The position numbers and the translations under genes are program-made. Below, piece after piece: positions 1 to 11,573 of a stretch of 64,000 nucleotides of DNA. The notes under the pieces were generated by a model. It was given only the letters and a program-made list of their open reading frames with translations, ran no database searches and was not told the DNA's origin. The DNA is from Benincasa hispida (taxonomy: Eukaryota; Streptophyta; Magnoliopsida; Cucurbitales; Cucurbitaceae), in NCBI RefSeq assembly GCF_009727055.1, contig NC_052350.1:36615989-36679988 (forward strand), written 5' to 3'. Position 1 is the first letter of the stretch; each line of letters begins with the position of its first letter.

Positions 1-303
1 TGGAGGTGAGGAGATCTCACACTTAGGGAGAGACTAAGTACGGTATATTAAGATGCATCTTCCAACTCCTAGACTCATCACGAAAGATGTGAAGCGTGTC
101 TCCTGAAAACGTACGACGCACTAATTAACTCATCGGGAGGTAAGCCATATTTAACCAGAACTCTCGATGTTGGTTACACGTCGTCGAGAGTTATAAGTAA
201 CTTCTGACGGTTATTTTACAGCGTCTGGAGATAATATATCTCCCAACTAATGAACTCCCGATGGTGGTCTTTAACGTCGGAAGATCGTCTTTTTCTTGTA
301 GTG
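1..303. mobile_element. 3' end of a CACTA (CMC) DNA transposon, cut by window start
   Basis: The sequence ends in TTCTTGTAGTG, the reverse complement of the CACTACAAGAA terminus of plant CACTA elements. Inside the end are the usual subterminal repeats: short inverted words such as ACTCTCGA with TCGAGAGT, plus CGTCGGAAG and CATCGGGAG. The 3-bp duplication expected for this superfamily would be AGG, but the other end lies outside the window. No transposase is visible, so whether the element is autonomous cannot be judged. Confidence 0.7.
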
Positions 304-659
304 AGGATCTCGTTCAAGTTTAAAGAAGCATTATTGTTGAAGTGAGGGGAACTCAAATTTAGGGGAATCTAAACTGAAACTAAAGAGCAGGTTATACGTG
401 AGTCACTAAAGATTGAGTGTATCGAATAAGTACTCCTTTGTAATTGCTAAACTCTTTATATAGTGAAGTTTTTTTCCATTGAGCACACAACCTACTAAAC
501 ATAGGTTATACTACACTGAACTAGGTTATCAATCTTTATGTTTCACTATCTTTGTTATTATAGTTTGATATTAAGTAATTTTGTTATGTCAGTGATCATG
601 TTACAACATCGTGTGTGACGACAATTATATTTTGTGTTAGATCCACTTTATTTTTTCAA

Positions 660-985
660 ACTCCAACGACAACTACGATCGACTACTATCACCGCCTCAC
701 TCTAATGATAATAATTGTTGAGGACATGCTCTAGCGACCAACCAAGGCAACCACTTCTGGTGGCCAAAACACTCGTCAACTCCACCCAACCACCATTGAC
801 GATCACTTTGGTGACCAACTCTAGCAAAGATCCCCTTCAATGATTCAGTGCAATGAGCACCTCCAGTGACTAGCTCAAATGACTACCTCGACAACCAACT
901 TCAAAGATCACTTCTGACAACCACCTCTAATGAACAAGTCTGTCGATTATCTCCAATGACCAACTCTAACCACGAACTCAACTGA
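660..985. repeat. Degenerate short tandem array (GACCAACTCCAATGACCAC-like)
   Basis: The stretch is built from diverged units close to 18-20 bp that alternate 'gaccaactc', 'aatgacca' and 'cacctc'. It is much richer in GC than its flanks, and no reading frame of note runs through it. Bases 304-659 on its left are AT-rich with nothing recognisable. Confidence 0.5.
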
Positions 986-2199
986 TTATAGACTAGAAAA
1001 AAAAAAACATAGCTGATGAAAACGTTTTTAAATACAAACTTAAAATTATTAGTTCATAGAGTTTTACAATCTTCTTTTATAGTAATCTAACATTAATAGA
1101 AATATTTTGAGTGTATAGCAGACCATACAAACTTGTATATAAAAATACTTTTTAAAAAATTTATCCAATTTTTTTTATTTTAACCAGTATTTACCAAAAG
1201 TGATTAAATAAAAATGACCTTTTCAAAAACATTTTTTACCTAAACATTCCAAACAAACCCTAATTCAAGTTTTTATGTTAAAAGAAGATCAAATGATATG
1301 TTAAACAAATACTTTTATTTATATTTGCAAAACATGCTATTTAACATACCACTACTTGAAATAGAATAATTTTTTAAAAAAATATATATAAATAAATAGT
1401 CTACCTAAACTCCATCCTTCAAAATTTCATGTAAAACAAATCAACACTACAAGTACAAGACTTCTTGAAGTACACGTATTAAAATAATCGACACTCCAAA
1501 CATAGACGTTTTAAACGAAGACGAAAATAAAGACTTCTCAACTCCACAGACTATATTATAACCTTAGAGACTATCATAACCAACTATACACTCCAAAACG
1601 ACTCTTAAGAGATTAACCGATCAACTGGAGGAGAGAATTTGAGGGTGATTCTATACTTGATATAATAATCAATTATTATCCATCCCAATTCAGAAATTTG
1701 GAAGTGATAGAGAGCAAAGGCGTATCCATGGCGGATCATGATGCTCCCATAATAGAGAGCAGTTTCATATTGGAAATGACCCAATTTCAAATCTTGATTG
1801 GCTTTCAAATTTTTTAGGCAAAAGAAGAGCCATTCAATTCCATGGACAGACATGACGCTCCCACTCAGTCAAAGATGGTGTTTAGATTTTGTATGTACTC
1901 TAAAGCTTTCGTTAATTATAAATCATTGTTCTTATACTATTAGGGAATTACAAAGTTAGTCCTTTATTGTCGTCAACTTTATGGTTTTCAATTTCTTTTT
2001 TTTTAAATTTATATATATTTTCTATGTCCTTTGTTTATTTTATTTTATTTTTTTTTTTTGGTCACAAGGCATATTAAAACAATCATTAAAGCCATTTAGA
2101 TAATTAAAGTCTTGTTTAATAATCATTTATTTAGTGTTAGTTTTTTTATTTTTGAAAATAAGTCTTATTTCGTCTCAATTTCTTACCGTATATTAGGTG
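986..2199. other. AT-rich intergenic sequence with one weak unassigned ORF
   Basis: Mostly AT-rich sequence. A minus-strand frame at 1605-1853 could encode 82 residues, but I recognise no domain, splice partner or promoter. A shorter plus-strand frame overlaps it (start ATGGCGGATCATGATG at 1728). Either could be the scrap of an exon. I do not call a gene. Confidence 0.3.
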
Positions 2200-2403
2200 T
2201 CGGCAGTTCTTGGAATTCTCGACGCCTTATATGTGCGTCGAGAGTTCCCCGAATAACTATCGACGCCGTTTTAAAGTGCGTCGGGAGATCATTTCCTGAC
2301 CAAACTCCCGACGACCTTTTATTCGTCGGGAGAGGCTCTCCCGACACTTTTTCCACACTTTTCCGACGAAATGTGACGTCAGGAGAAGTCAGATTTCTTA
2401 GTG
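2200..2403. mobile_element. CACTA-like 3' terminal region with strong hairpins
   Basis: A GC-rich patch ends in TTTCTTAGTG, a slightly eroded CACTA terminus. It carries a hairpin with 14-bp near-perfect arms (2212-2225 with 2235-2248, core TCTCGACGC) and a perfect 10-bp-arm hairpin (CTCCCGACGA at 2305 with TCGTCGGGAG at 2323). The same CTCCCGA/TCGGGAG words occur in the element ending at 303, so the two are probably relatives. The 5' end was not found. Confidence 0.5.
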
Positions 2404-2667
2404 AGAGTTGAATTATTAACCAATTTTCTAAAGCAAAAACAATTTTTTTTTTTTTTTTAGTTTTTAGGACTTAGCTTAGTTTTTAAAACATTGGTAAAAA
2501 GTAGATATTAGAACAAGAAATTTTGTAGTGAGAGTTGAATTATTAACCAATTTTCTAAAGCAAAAACAAGTTCTAAAAACAATTTTTTTTTTTTTTTTTT
2601 TAGTTTTTAGGACTTAGCTTAGTTTTTTAAAACATTGGTAAAAAGTAGATAATAGAACAAGAAATTT
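2401..2667. repeat. 127-bp tandem duplication, two copies
   Basis: Copy 1 runs 2401-2527 and copy 2 starts at 2528. Both begin GTGAGAGTTGAATTATTAAC and end in GAACAAGAAATTT. Apart from poly-T length and a short AAGTTCTAAA insertion they are almost identical, so the duplication is recent. The junction falls on the GTAGTG word that also ends the neighbouring CACTA-like element. Confidence 0.85.
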
Positions 2668-3630
2668 AGACGTAAAAAAAGTGTTTATATGCTTAGTTTT
2701 CAAAAATTAAAAATCAAATTAATGATTCACAAATGAGGCCTAAGTTAGGAGAAATTTTCTAGTACTATGGAAGTACCATACTCTATTTGTTTTGTTCACA
2801 CTAGAAACTATTATGATAAATACTTTTTAATGTAAGTGGGTCCCACACTATTTTTAAAAACATGTCGATATGGCATACAATAAATGGAAGTAGTATGAAA
2901 AATTATTCACAGTACTAGAAATTTCTAGTTAGAAAGTTTATGTCGTGTTTTCTTAGAGTATGAACTCCATGTGAGAGATGTATGTAATGCTTTAGTATAT
3001 GATTGAAAATAGATGCAAGCAAATTGCGAGATGAAAGGATGGAATGAGACTTCTATCACCTGAAAAGGACATGATTGTACGTTTGTATTTCTCTTCTTTA
3101 TCTTCTAACTGAGTTGATGTAGAATCTATTTAGATTGACTTTCTAAGCATTTAAAAAGGTATTCTTAAATACAAAAGAAAATATTTTCAATCCTTTAAAA
3201 AGTCAATCCAAACAAATCTGTAATATTTTTATTCATCTTTTTGTGATCAGTAGTATGAATATTTTTCTTTATTAGATGTTTGAAGAGATATTTGATTAGA
3301 TCAAGCGAAGCCAAATTTCAAAAGCTAATTATGTAGGGACAACTTGATATTAACGTCTTTCCAAATGTTGGGCGAGGATAAAATTTTATATATACAAATG
3401 TTTTTTATCTAATTTTTTTTTAGATAATTATTTTTTTTAAAAAAAAATTCTCATAATTATTTATATTAATTTTCATTTTTTCTTGAATTCACAATCAAAC
3501 TCCACAAATAAGACAAAGTTTTTAACATATATATTTTAAAACTTTCTTTGGATTTTGAAAACATCCCTGAAAATGATTTCAAAACAAACAAACTTACACG
3601 TAAAGGTAGTGCATCAAATACCAAAAGCTA
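2668..3630. other. Intergenic, nothing recognised
   Basis: AT-rich sequence with homopolymer runs on both strands. No long frame, RNA gene or paired repeat end was seen. Confidence 0.5.
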
Positions 3631-3945
3631 AGGTCATTTTGATAATTATTTGATTGTTTTGTTTTTTAAAATTAAGGCTATAAATATTATTTTTATCTAT
3701 TGGTTTCTTTGTTTTATTGTCTATATTTTCTAAGTGTTTTCAAAATCGAAGCCAAATTTAAAATTTTTTTTAAAAAAAAAAAAAAAAAAATTGCTTTCAA
3801 ACACATGTTTTAGTTTTTAGAAATTGGATAAGAATAAAAATGTTTGCCTACAAAATAAGAAAGTCATGGGTAAAAAGTTTATGAGAAACAAACATAGTTT
3901 TCAAAAATAAAAATTAAAAAACTAAAAGATTATCAAATTGGACCT
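3631..3945. mobile_element. Fold-back/MITE-like element of the TTTGATAA family
   Basis: The left end AGGTCATTTTGATAATTATT matches the reverse complement of the right end, AGGTCCAATTTGATAATCTT. The interior is AT-rich and non-coding. Related ends recur at 9519-9813, 12498-12753 and 39449-39553. I could not settle a target-site duplication, so the superfamily is open. Confidence 0.5.
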
Positions 3946-4839
3946 AAAATATTAGGTTCGGTAATGCTTTTATGTTTAGTTTTTTATTTGATTTGGAAGA
4001 TTATGTTTGTTTCTTTTCAATTTCATTACTGTTTTATTTGGTTTTTTTTTTAAATTATATTTGGTTCTTTTCAACTTCATTACTATAGTTTTCTTCTTTT
4101 TTCGAAAAAAATGTTTGAATTCTTTGTCCAAATGCTAATAATACTAACAACTGATGAGAACATTGACAGACAATTTGATGACAAAACACACAAGCTTCCA
4201 AAAAAATGCAATGTTTAAAAAGTTTATTTTTCAAAAACCAAAAAGTAAAAACTAAATAAAAACTATATAGTTATCAAATGAGGTCTATATAGTATCAAAT
4301 GAGACATCAATTACTAACATTTAAAGACGACAACAAAAAAAAAGAGAGAAAACTTTAGAAGTCTTTTAACATCTTTTGTTTGTTTTCTAAATCTTAAGAC
4401 GAACTAAGGAAGCGATAATGGTCTCATTTCTTTCTTTCTTTATTTTTTACTCCAATTGTTGGTGATCATAATCACAGTCTAATTTTCTTCAATTATACGT
4501 TATAACCTTTAATGAATTATAAAATAGAACTATAATTCATCGACAAGTTCTAAGTTGAAAAGTTAATGTTTCTACTAGCATGTCAAAAGAACATATATAA
4601 GTTTACAAACTAAATTAATAAATTAACTATTTATATTATTTAATAGCACATGATATTTCTCTCAAATTTAAAAGTAATAATCTCTCCCTCTCACACCCCT
4701 CTCTCTCATATACTTTATTTTGTAGACATAATTCCCCAAAGAGTGGAAAGTAAGTTAAACTAAAAGCAATAACCAAAAAAAAAAACATCAAATTTAGGTA
4801 AAACAGTTAGAGGATTTGGAAATGAATATGGGAATAATT
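3946..4839. other. 3' flank of the FAF-like gene
   Basis: AT-rich sequence with a CT-rich run near 4682-4712. It should hold the 3' UTR and poly(A) site of the minus-strand gene that ends at 4840. No second gene is visible. An orphan fold-back right end (agttatcaaatgagg) lies near 4270. Confidence 0.4.
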
Positions 4840-6173
4840 TTAGGAAGTGGCAATGCACCGTGGCTCCCAAAACACCACCGTCCGCCGGACCTCCTTACAA
4901 CTCCCATTTGAACACATTACTACCAATTTCTCTTCTTCATTTGCTGTTCTGTTCTTGCATATCATAACCTTTCTGCTGCTGCTCTTGAACGACGCCGGCT
5001 GCTGCCCCAGCGGGTTCATGCCCGTTCCCACTTTCCCCGTCGGCTTTGACTTCCAGTAGTACTCATAGGCATTCAACGTCGCAGCGGTCGGCGGTGCGGC
5101 GCAGCCTGTTAGTGGCTGAGCCGCCTTGGGCCGCGGTGGGAGTGATGGGTTCCTGTTGGCTAAAGCTATTGTTTTGCTGTTCATCATTGATGCTAACCTG
5201 TGTATTTTTACTAACCCACTTGCGAATTCTGATGATTTTGTCAGTTTTGGATCTTTCTCTTTTTCCTCTTCCTTCTCTTCTTCTTTGTCCGAGTCATCGT
5301 CTTTTACTACCTGGATTATGAAAATGAATCAAAGGATTAAATTATTTAAATTTTTAGTTTAAAAGTGATTTTATAAGAACAGAAAGATGATCTTAATTAA
5401 TATGAATGATGACCATCACTCGTCAACTTTTGAGTTTAGTAGTGATTTAATATTACCTGATTGATTGGATGACGATTGAGGAGTGTGAGAACAAGGCGAC
5501 CATCTTGACGTTGAGCGCGAAAGTTGTTTTGTGAAGGCACGGACATGGCCTCAAGAACCAACCGCCCATTGTCACGGCGAGGCTGCATCCTCAACGACTC
5601 GCCATCCGGGCCGGAAAGCGTAGGAAGCGGTGGAGGAAATGACCGATGGGGTGGCGATTTCTTGTAACTAATCTTCACACGCTTCCACTGATTCTCCACC
5701 TCAAATATTTGAGTACCTTCGAGTATATTTTCCTCCTCGTCATCAGTATCTCCATTCTCCGACGACGGATACGACGAGAACCCATCAGACCCAGTCTCGG
5801 AGCCGAGACTTTCCGTACAAATTTCAAGACTCTTTTCACTCAAACACTTACCAGATCGCTTAAGAAGAGGATGAACATAAGGATCAGAAACAGGCTTGGA
5901 ATCCTGACGAGATTCTTTAATGATAGAGCTCCAAACATCAACACCCTCTGCTTCATCCTCTGTTTCATGCTCTGTTTTGGGAGTGTGAAATTCATGAAAC
6001 GAAGCGACTTTTTTCATGTAAGAGATCCATTTCTGGGAGGACATATCGGCAGAGAGAGTTCTTCGAAGAGAAGAAGGTTGAATTTGGGAGTGTTCAGAGT
6101 CAGAAGAAAGAACAGCGACGATGCCCTGTTTCTTGTCAGAATAAGAAGCTTGGAAGCTCTTCAATGGCGACAT
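4840..6173 (-). CDS. FANTASTIC FOUR (FAF)-like protein, two exons
   Basis: Coding exons are 6173-5457 and 5310-4840, joined across a 146-bp intron (5456-5311) with a GT donor after CAG and an AG acceptor; phase is preserved. The product is 395 residues. Residues 178-233 hold the FAF domain (SFPPPLPTL, MQPRRDNGRLVLEAMSVPS, RAQRQDGRLVLTLL). An acidic DDDSDKEEEKEEE run follows at the start of exon 2. The N-terminal KKQGIVAVL and LRRTLSADMSS blocks resemble the 'FAF-like, chloroplastic' branch, which includes Arabidopsis At5g22090, rather than the short FAF1-4 proteins. FAF proteins affect shoot meristem size, and the At5g22090 branch has been linked to abscisic-acid signalling through PP2C phosphatases; the role here is inferred from family. 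I chose the start at MSPLKSFQ. An in-frame ATG 17 codons upstream (6224) adds only a leucine-rich stretch. GRLVLTLL contains an LxLxL word of EAR type. This is the only intact host gene in the window. Confidence 0.88.
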
Positions 6174-6300
6174 GGTTTTGATTAGCAACAACAGCAACCA
6201 GCAGCGGTCTAAAAGAGAGACCACTGAAGGTGCAGAGTTGCGGAAAATTGAAGAAGAAGAAAGAGGAAGGTTTGCTAAGGAAGATGAAGAGGAAAGTGGG

Positions 6301-6308
6301 TATTTATA
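6301..6308 (-). promoter_or_regulatory. TATA box of the FAF-like gene
   Basis: Reads TATAAATA on the minus strand, 128 bp upstream of the chosen ATG. That places the transcription start near 6270 and leaves a roughly 100-nt, pyrimidine-rich 5' UTR. Confidence 0.65.
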
Positions 6309-6439
6309 GTTCCACCATGGGAATCGAATTGGGGGCCCCCATTAACGCCACCATGAAAATGACTCTGTTTCAAACCTTTTTTTCCTTTTGCTCTGCTTTT
6401 ACAGAGACGATTTCCTCTAAAGTTGAAGCTTAAAGAAAA

Positions 6440-7228
6440 GGAAGCAAATATTTTTAGCTGTGGATTTCGAGAGGACAGTCGGAACTCCCACTAATTATTC
6501 CACTCCCACCACCAAAGGATTAAAATATCTCTCTCATATGGATATCGATCTTGCGATCTTGGTATCCCTATTTCAATTTTAGAGATGTATCTATAAAATT
6601 TTCATATTAATAAATATTTATTTAAATATAAAAAAAATATTATTTTGGTTCATATATTTTGGAATTTGAATGGATTATATTTGTCAATATTTCTTAAAAG
6701 TATATAGACTATATTTGATAAATTTGATATTTAAAAGTTTTCAAAATTAAAATTGAACAAATTCTAAACTATAAGAAATTAATTGGTATTTTTAACTATA
6801 AAAGAAGGTAAATTAACAATGAAATTATTTCTACTTCGAACTAGGTTATAGATCTTGTTATCGATGTATATCTTCATATTCAGATTTATAGATGATATTT
6901 TGTTTATATGATCTAGGGGTGTTTATAAATGATCACAAAGATGTGAATAATCTTTAATATTGATATCAAACTCTCTTATTTATAATTTTATAGATATATC
7001 AACTCATATTTAAATCCTTCCACCCACCTTATTTTTTCTACTCTATTTTAAAATTTCAATAGATATTACAATGGATATATATTTGTTGAAATAGCCAAGT
7101 AATATATTTTTGGGGATCAAGTTAAAAAATATGGTGTATTTTCAAATTATCGACAAAAATGAGGTATATGGGAAAGTATTTTTAAAAATAGGTAGGAATG
7201 GAAAGTATTGAAAAAAGTAGGGTATGAA
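6440..7228. other. Intergenic, upstream of the FAF-like gene
   Basis: After the promoter region (to about 6480) the sequence is AT-rich with no coding frames or paired repeats that I can recognise. Confidence 0.4.
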
Positions 7229-7286
7229 AATCGTGTACGGGGTACATGATTAGTATTTTGGAGAATCGTGTACAGAGTACACGATT
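7229..7286. repeat. Two tandem hairpins, AATCGTGTAC arms
   Basis: Unit 1: AATCGTGTAC (7229-7238), GGG loop, GTACATGATT. Unit 2, 35 bp later: AATCGTGTAC (7264-7273), AGA loop, GTACACGATT (7277-7286). Unit 2 is a perfect 10-bp-arm palindrome; unit 1 has one changed base. Confidence 0.75.
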
Positions 7287-7410
7287 AGCATTTAATCCAG
7301 TCAGCACCACGTCGATTGAGTTGGTTGGCCGATTGCATAGAGACTCTAGACCGGGTCCACAATTTTTTTTAAAAAAAATAAAAAATAGATTGACTAATTA
7401 TTTTTTTTAA

Positions 7411-7836
7411 TCGGAGATGTACAACAATATTAAGACTTTAGGACCGAGTCCACAAATTTCTTCATTATTAAACTTAATTATATATTTAATATACAATGTA
7501 AACTTAATTATTCTGCACTCATATTAAGAAAAAAAAGATGTCATGATACTAAAGAGGATTTACAATTAGTTTTTTAATTTGAAAATAGAAGTTTACATGA
7601 AATTTAAAGACGACATCTTTTGCCCTTACCTCACATGGAGGTTGTCTTCGTGTGCCTCTAAATTAGCTTCACCCTACTGCCGTTGTCGTCTACGACGAAT
7701 ACGTCTTCGATCAGTGTCAGCAACATTGAGTCGTCTTGTTTGTTGAATAATACTTTCCATGTTAACCAATGTTTGGTGACAAATTGACCCCAACTTCGTA
7801 AGTTGTGTTGTACTGAATATTGTTGTACATCTCCGA
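7411..7836. mobile_element. Candidate 426-bp MITE with 21-bp perfect inverted termini
   Basis: The first 21 bases (7411-7431, beginning TCGGAGATGTAC) are exactly the reverse complement of 7816-7836. TAA flanks both ends, which would fit the 3-bp target duplication of PIF/Harbinger elements. Against this, a direct repeat (agactYtagRaccgRgtccac at 7340 and 7434) spans the left terminus, so a local rearrangement could also explain it. The right half (7620-7836, minus strand) looks weakly coding (GDVQQYSVQ...), perhaps a fragment of a captured transposon gene. Confidence 0.4.
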
Positions 7837-7920
7837 TAAAATTATTCTATTAGTCTAAATTTAGTCTTCATACTTTCAATAAATGTTAAACAAAATCTAT
7901 TTTATTTTATTGAAAATGAT

Positions 7921-7946
7921 TAAATAATAATAATAATAATAATAAT
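7921..7946. repeat. (AAT)n microsatellite
   Basis: Eight uninterrupted AAT units in an AT-rich intergenic stretch. Around it, 7837-8633 holds no genes. An orphan fold-back left end (CCCCGTTTGATAACATTTGG) starts at 8285. Confidence 0.8.
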
Positions 7947-8633
7947 TTTTATGTAAAGATTCACATAGCCAAGGTTTATAAAGATAATGTTAATAGATAC
8001 ATAATTTTTTAAAAGAAAAAAATAAACAACAAATTAATAACAAATACTATTTTTAGGATGGTTGGAAGTATTGAGACTAAAATTGGATATTTGAAAGTAC
8101 AATGATTAGTATAGAATGAAACCCAGAGTATATAGGAAAGAAAATGATGTTTTAACTAAAACTTTGTATTACTTCACACTAGCTCTATTAGGGATCAACT
8201 GTAACCTTTGAGATGATAATTAATACATTATATGCTAAATTATACGTGAATTGACTATTAACTTTTACATTATGAATAATATAAGCCCCGTTTGATAACA
8301 TTTGGTTTTTTGTTTTTGTTTTTTAAATTTAACCCTATTTCATCCATACTTTTTCTATAATGGAGTAAATTATATTTAAAAATTGGCATCTCGTTTACAA
8401 ACTATTTGATATTTTATTTTTGTATTTTTGAAAACCATGCGTATCAACACACTATTTTCACTCATGAACTTATTTTCTACTTTTAAAATGATTTCAAAAT
8501 CTAAAAAAAAAATTATAAATTTTAAAGACTTAGTTATTTTTTAAATTTGGCTAAGAGAATGCAATATTTTTTTAAAAAAATATAAGAATTCTTTTCATAT
8601 TTTTAGTTCAACAACATATTTGTAGTTAAAGCG

Positions 8634-8710
8634 TGGGTCGAAGAATCAAACCTCTAACAAAGAGGTCGATAATACAAGTATTATGTCAATTGAGCTACGT
8701 TCATATTATC
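8634..8710 (-). repeat. tRNA-like SINE head (minus strand)
   Basis: On the minus strand, TAGCTCAATTG (8697-8687) fits the RNA polymerase III A box TRGYNNARNNG exactly. GGTTTGATTCT (8652-8642) fits the B box with one change. Spacing is 45 bp, as in a tRNA. The body does not fold into a credible tRNA, so a tRNA-derived SINE fragment is the better reading. A weak, B-box-only relative lies at 9405-9445. Confidence 0.5.
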
Positions 8711-9518
8711 GTTGACAAACATTTCATATTTAAAAGACACATAAAAAGTTAGAATATAAAATTTTGCCCTACCGCGATCGAGGGACAAGAACAAAACTCA
8801 CCTCTCTCTTCATGTTGTTGGTTGCTGAGGAATTATAACCCATCAATCCAATTTGGTTCATAAGATCTTTGGAATATTTTCATGTTGGGAAAGATTGAGA
8901 GATTTTTTGGTCCTCTCTATACTTTCTCTACTATGTCAAGCCTTCGTACATTTTTCTGAGTTGGTTTTCATAGCATGATTTTCTTTTTCAATATTAAAAT
9001 GATTCTTTTAGCTTTAAATCATATTCAATTTCTCGAGATCGATAGTACAACTTTATGCAGTTTCGTTATTCTAAATTTTAAAATTAAATCTTCTCTTTAG
9101 TTTTCAAGTTTTGTGTAATTGTTGTTTTTTTTAATGTGTTAGTTCCCGAATAGATTGTGAGTTTTTATTTAATGATCAATTCCAAAATAGTATGAAGTTA
9201 ATGTTAAGAAAGGATTTTAATATATTTTATACTTTGAATTGGTTCTGTTTTTTTATTTTTATTTTTTTTTATCTCTGTCTTTGACATGTAAATCGTTATG
9301 TTCATTTAAATGGTCAAAATATAGGAATGGAATTTTTTAATAACAGTTTTTCTCAAAATGATATATATTTATGATTTTAAAATTTATTAATTGTATTTGA
9401 TACAATATGGTACGATCTAGAGGTTATAGGTTCAAATTTTTCATCTTAAATTGTAATGCTAAAATAATCCAAAGTGAAATGGCTACTAAATTAGTTTATT
9501 GTTCAAAATAGAAATAAC
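8711..9518. other. Intergenic, nothing recognised
   Basis: AT-rich. Only the weak tRNA-like B box near 9430 (ataggttcaaatttt) stands out. Confidence 0.4.
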
Positions 9519-9813
9519 AGTCTCATTTAATAACCATTTGATTTTTTTTTTAAAAAAAATTAAGACCGTAGATATTATTTTCATTTCCAAATTTCTTCTT
9601 TTGTTATTTACTTTTACCAATAGTTTAACAACCAAGCAAAATTTTGAAAACTAAAAAATTGGCTTTTAAAATTTTTTTTTTTTTTTAATTTTGGCTAAAA
9701 ATTTAACCATTGTACTTAACAGAGTTACAAATTATTGTAAGAAATGAAAAAGAAATAGATTTATTTTTCAAAAAACAAAACCAAAAATAAAATGGTTGTT
9801 CAAAAATGGAACT
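9519..9813. mobile_element. Fold-back/MITE-like element of the TTTGATAA family
   Basis: The left end AGTCTCATTTAATAACCATT pairs with the reverse complement of the right end, AGTTCCATTTTTGAACAACC. Length is about 295 bp with a non-coding interior. Same family style as 3631-3945. Confidence 0.45.
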
Positions 9814-10176
9814 AACTAATAAGTAGAAAAGTTTAGAAACTAAACTAATTTTATCCTCATTTATTTAGAACTAATTTTTTATCATGTGTTTTGCCATTTG
9901 AATTAGGGAATCCCTTTAATTTATTTTCTTTTTCCTTTTGTTAAATTCATTTTTTTCTTTTATGATATAAAAGGAACACAGTTATGTATTAATTCCATTT
10001 TTTTTGTTGTGTGTGTTTTGGAAATTATTCTCATGAAAGAAATACATTCATTAGACAACTTTTAAGTTCAACAATGAATTAAATACAGAAAACAATGGTG
10101 GATTAGAAGCCACTCATCCTATTTCATGACTTGTCAATTCATTTCTTTTTTTAAATATTAAAAAATTAAAAATGAA

Positions 10177-10189
10177 TATATATATATAT

Positions 10190-10231
<42 letters not shown>
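10177..10231. repeat. (TA)n microsatellite
   Basis: A long, nearly pure TA run broken by two ATT steps. Shorter TA runs occur at 12931-12950, 13209-13226, 15953-15966, 24885-24900 and 54068-54086. Confidence 0.85.
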
Positions 10232-10233
<2 letters not shown>

Positions 10234-11573
10234 TTTTGGTATAAATGTAAATAACAAATATTAGTTCTTTAAAGCATTATTTTCCTAAATGTAACTACAT
10301 CATGTAATTATAAGGTTCTCCTCATTTTCCTATGCAGTATCATTCTTTCATGTCTTTTTGTTCAATCTCACAGGAGTGAAATTTTAAAATTAAGGGAAAA
10401 AAAAAAAAAAAAACAACAACAACAAAAAGAAAAGTTGATCAAAATTCTAGTTTTTTTTCCTCTTTTTGAATTTGAACAAATTGGAGTAAGCTACAAATAT
10501 AAAACAATAAAGATTCTTTACAAATAATTAAAAAAGTAATTGTAGATGTAAAAAGAAACACAAATGAGACGTCAATTTTGACATAACTCGATTGGTTGAT
10601 CTTCACTTTCACGTTGTTAGGTGACAATCTTATTCAAATTCTTATATGTAATGACTCGAAAGAAATAATTTCTATTTAAAGTGTGAGTACTATTAAGAAA
10701 CCACTTAAAAATATTTTTAGTACTTAGACCAAACATCGAAAAAGTGATTTGTTAATAAGCACTTATTACTTAAAAGTGATCAAAATTCACGTTGTTAAAT
10801 TCTCTAGTTCCCGAAAAATGATGCAAGTAAGTAGTATAAACTTGGAGAAAGTGATATTGTAATTAGAATCGGAGAGAGAAATGTTCTGAATGATTGTAAT
10901 AATTTTTCACATAGTCAATTGTTTTTAGGCTGTGGTTTTTCTTCGAGATAGGAATTTTCTACGTAAATTTTTGTGTTTCCAGTTTTATTGTTTTCTTTTA
11001 ACTTCTCAATAATTTTCTATTTATTCGTGCCGTAAAAGTGAGAGGTTTTTTCCAACAATTACCTAATTCATAGCTAATTAATTAGCTATATTTATAAATT
11101 TTAAAACCTTAATGTTATATATGGAAATATTTATTTGATATAAAAAAGGAAAATGGAGCCCATCTAAGAAAAGAAAAATCATCCTTTTTGGCATGATTGA
11201 TTAATGGGATTGATGAGAATGAGAAGGAGGTTTAAAAGTAAAGGGAAAAAGGGAGAAGAGCCAATGGAGATAATGAAAGGCCTAAAGAAATTCAACTATA
11301 TTGAGAGACCATGTTGTTATGTATAAAGTATATGTACATGCATGTTACTTTGATCAAACTTCTTTATCTTATAGTAATAATTTCACCTCTTAATTTATTA
11401 TTTACACATTGCCTTGCGTGGATGCCATTATACAAATATCTTACTTTTTCATGTTCTTTTTTTAGAGTGTGGCCATAAAAGATTTGCGTCACTCTTTTTT
11501 TTTTTTTTAATTTTAGATTTTGACGTCAAAATTTTTTAATTGTTATTAAGAAAATAATAAAAAATTAAATCTT
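10232..11573. other. Intergenic, nothing recognised
   Basis: AT-rich with poly-A runs. The only frame above 60 codons (10439-10627, minus) is low-complexity and has no supporting signal. Confidence 0.4.

Noticed and set aside
1444..1460. CACTACAAGTACAAG as 5' end of a CACTA element ending at 2403
   Set aside because: Only the first nine bases fit the terminus and no matching 3-bp duplication was found.
1605..1853. 82-residue minus-strand gene
   Set aside because: No recognised domain, promoter or splice signals; left as an unassigned ORF.
5646..6185. 179-codon plus-strand frame over the FAF-like gene
   Set aside because: Antisense shadow of exon 1; the minus strand has the FAF domain, splice sites and TATA box.
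8634..8710. Functional tRNA gene
   Set aside because: Boxes match but acceptor and anticodon stems do not pair.
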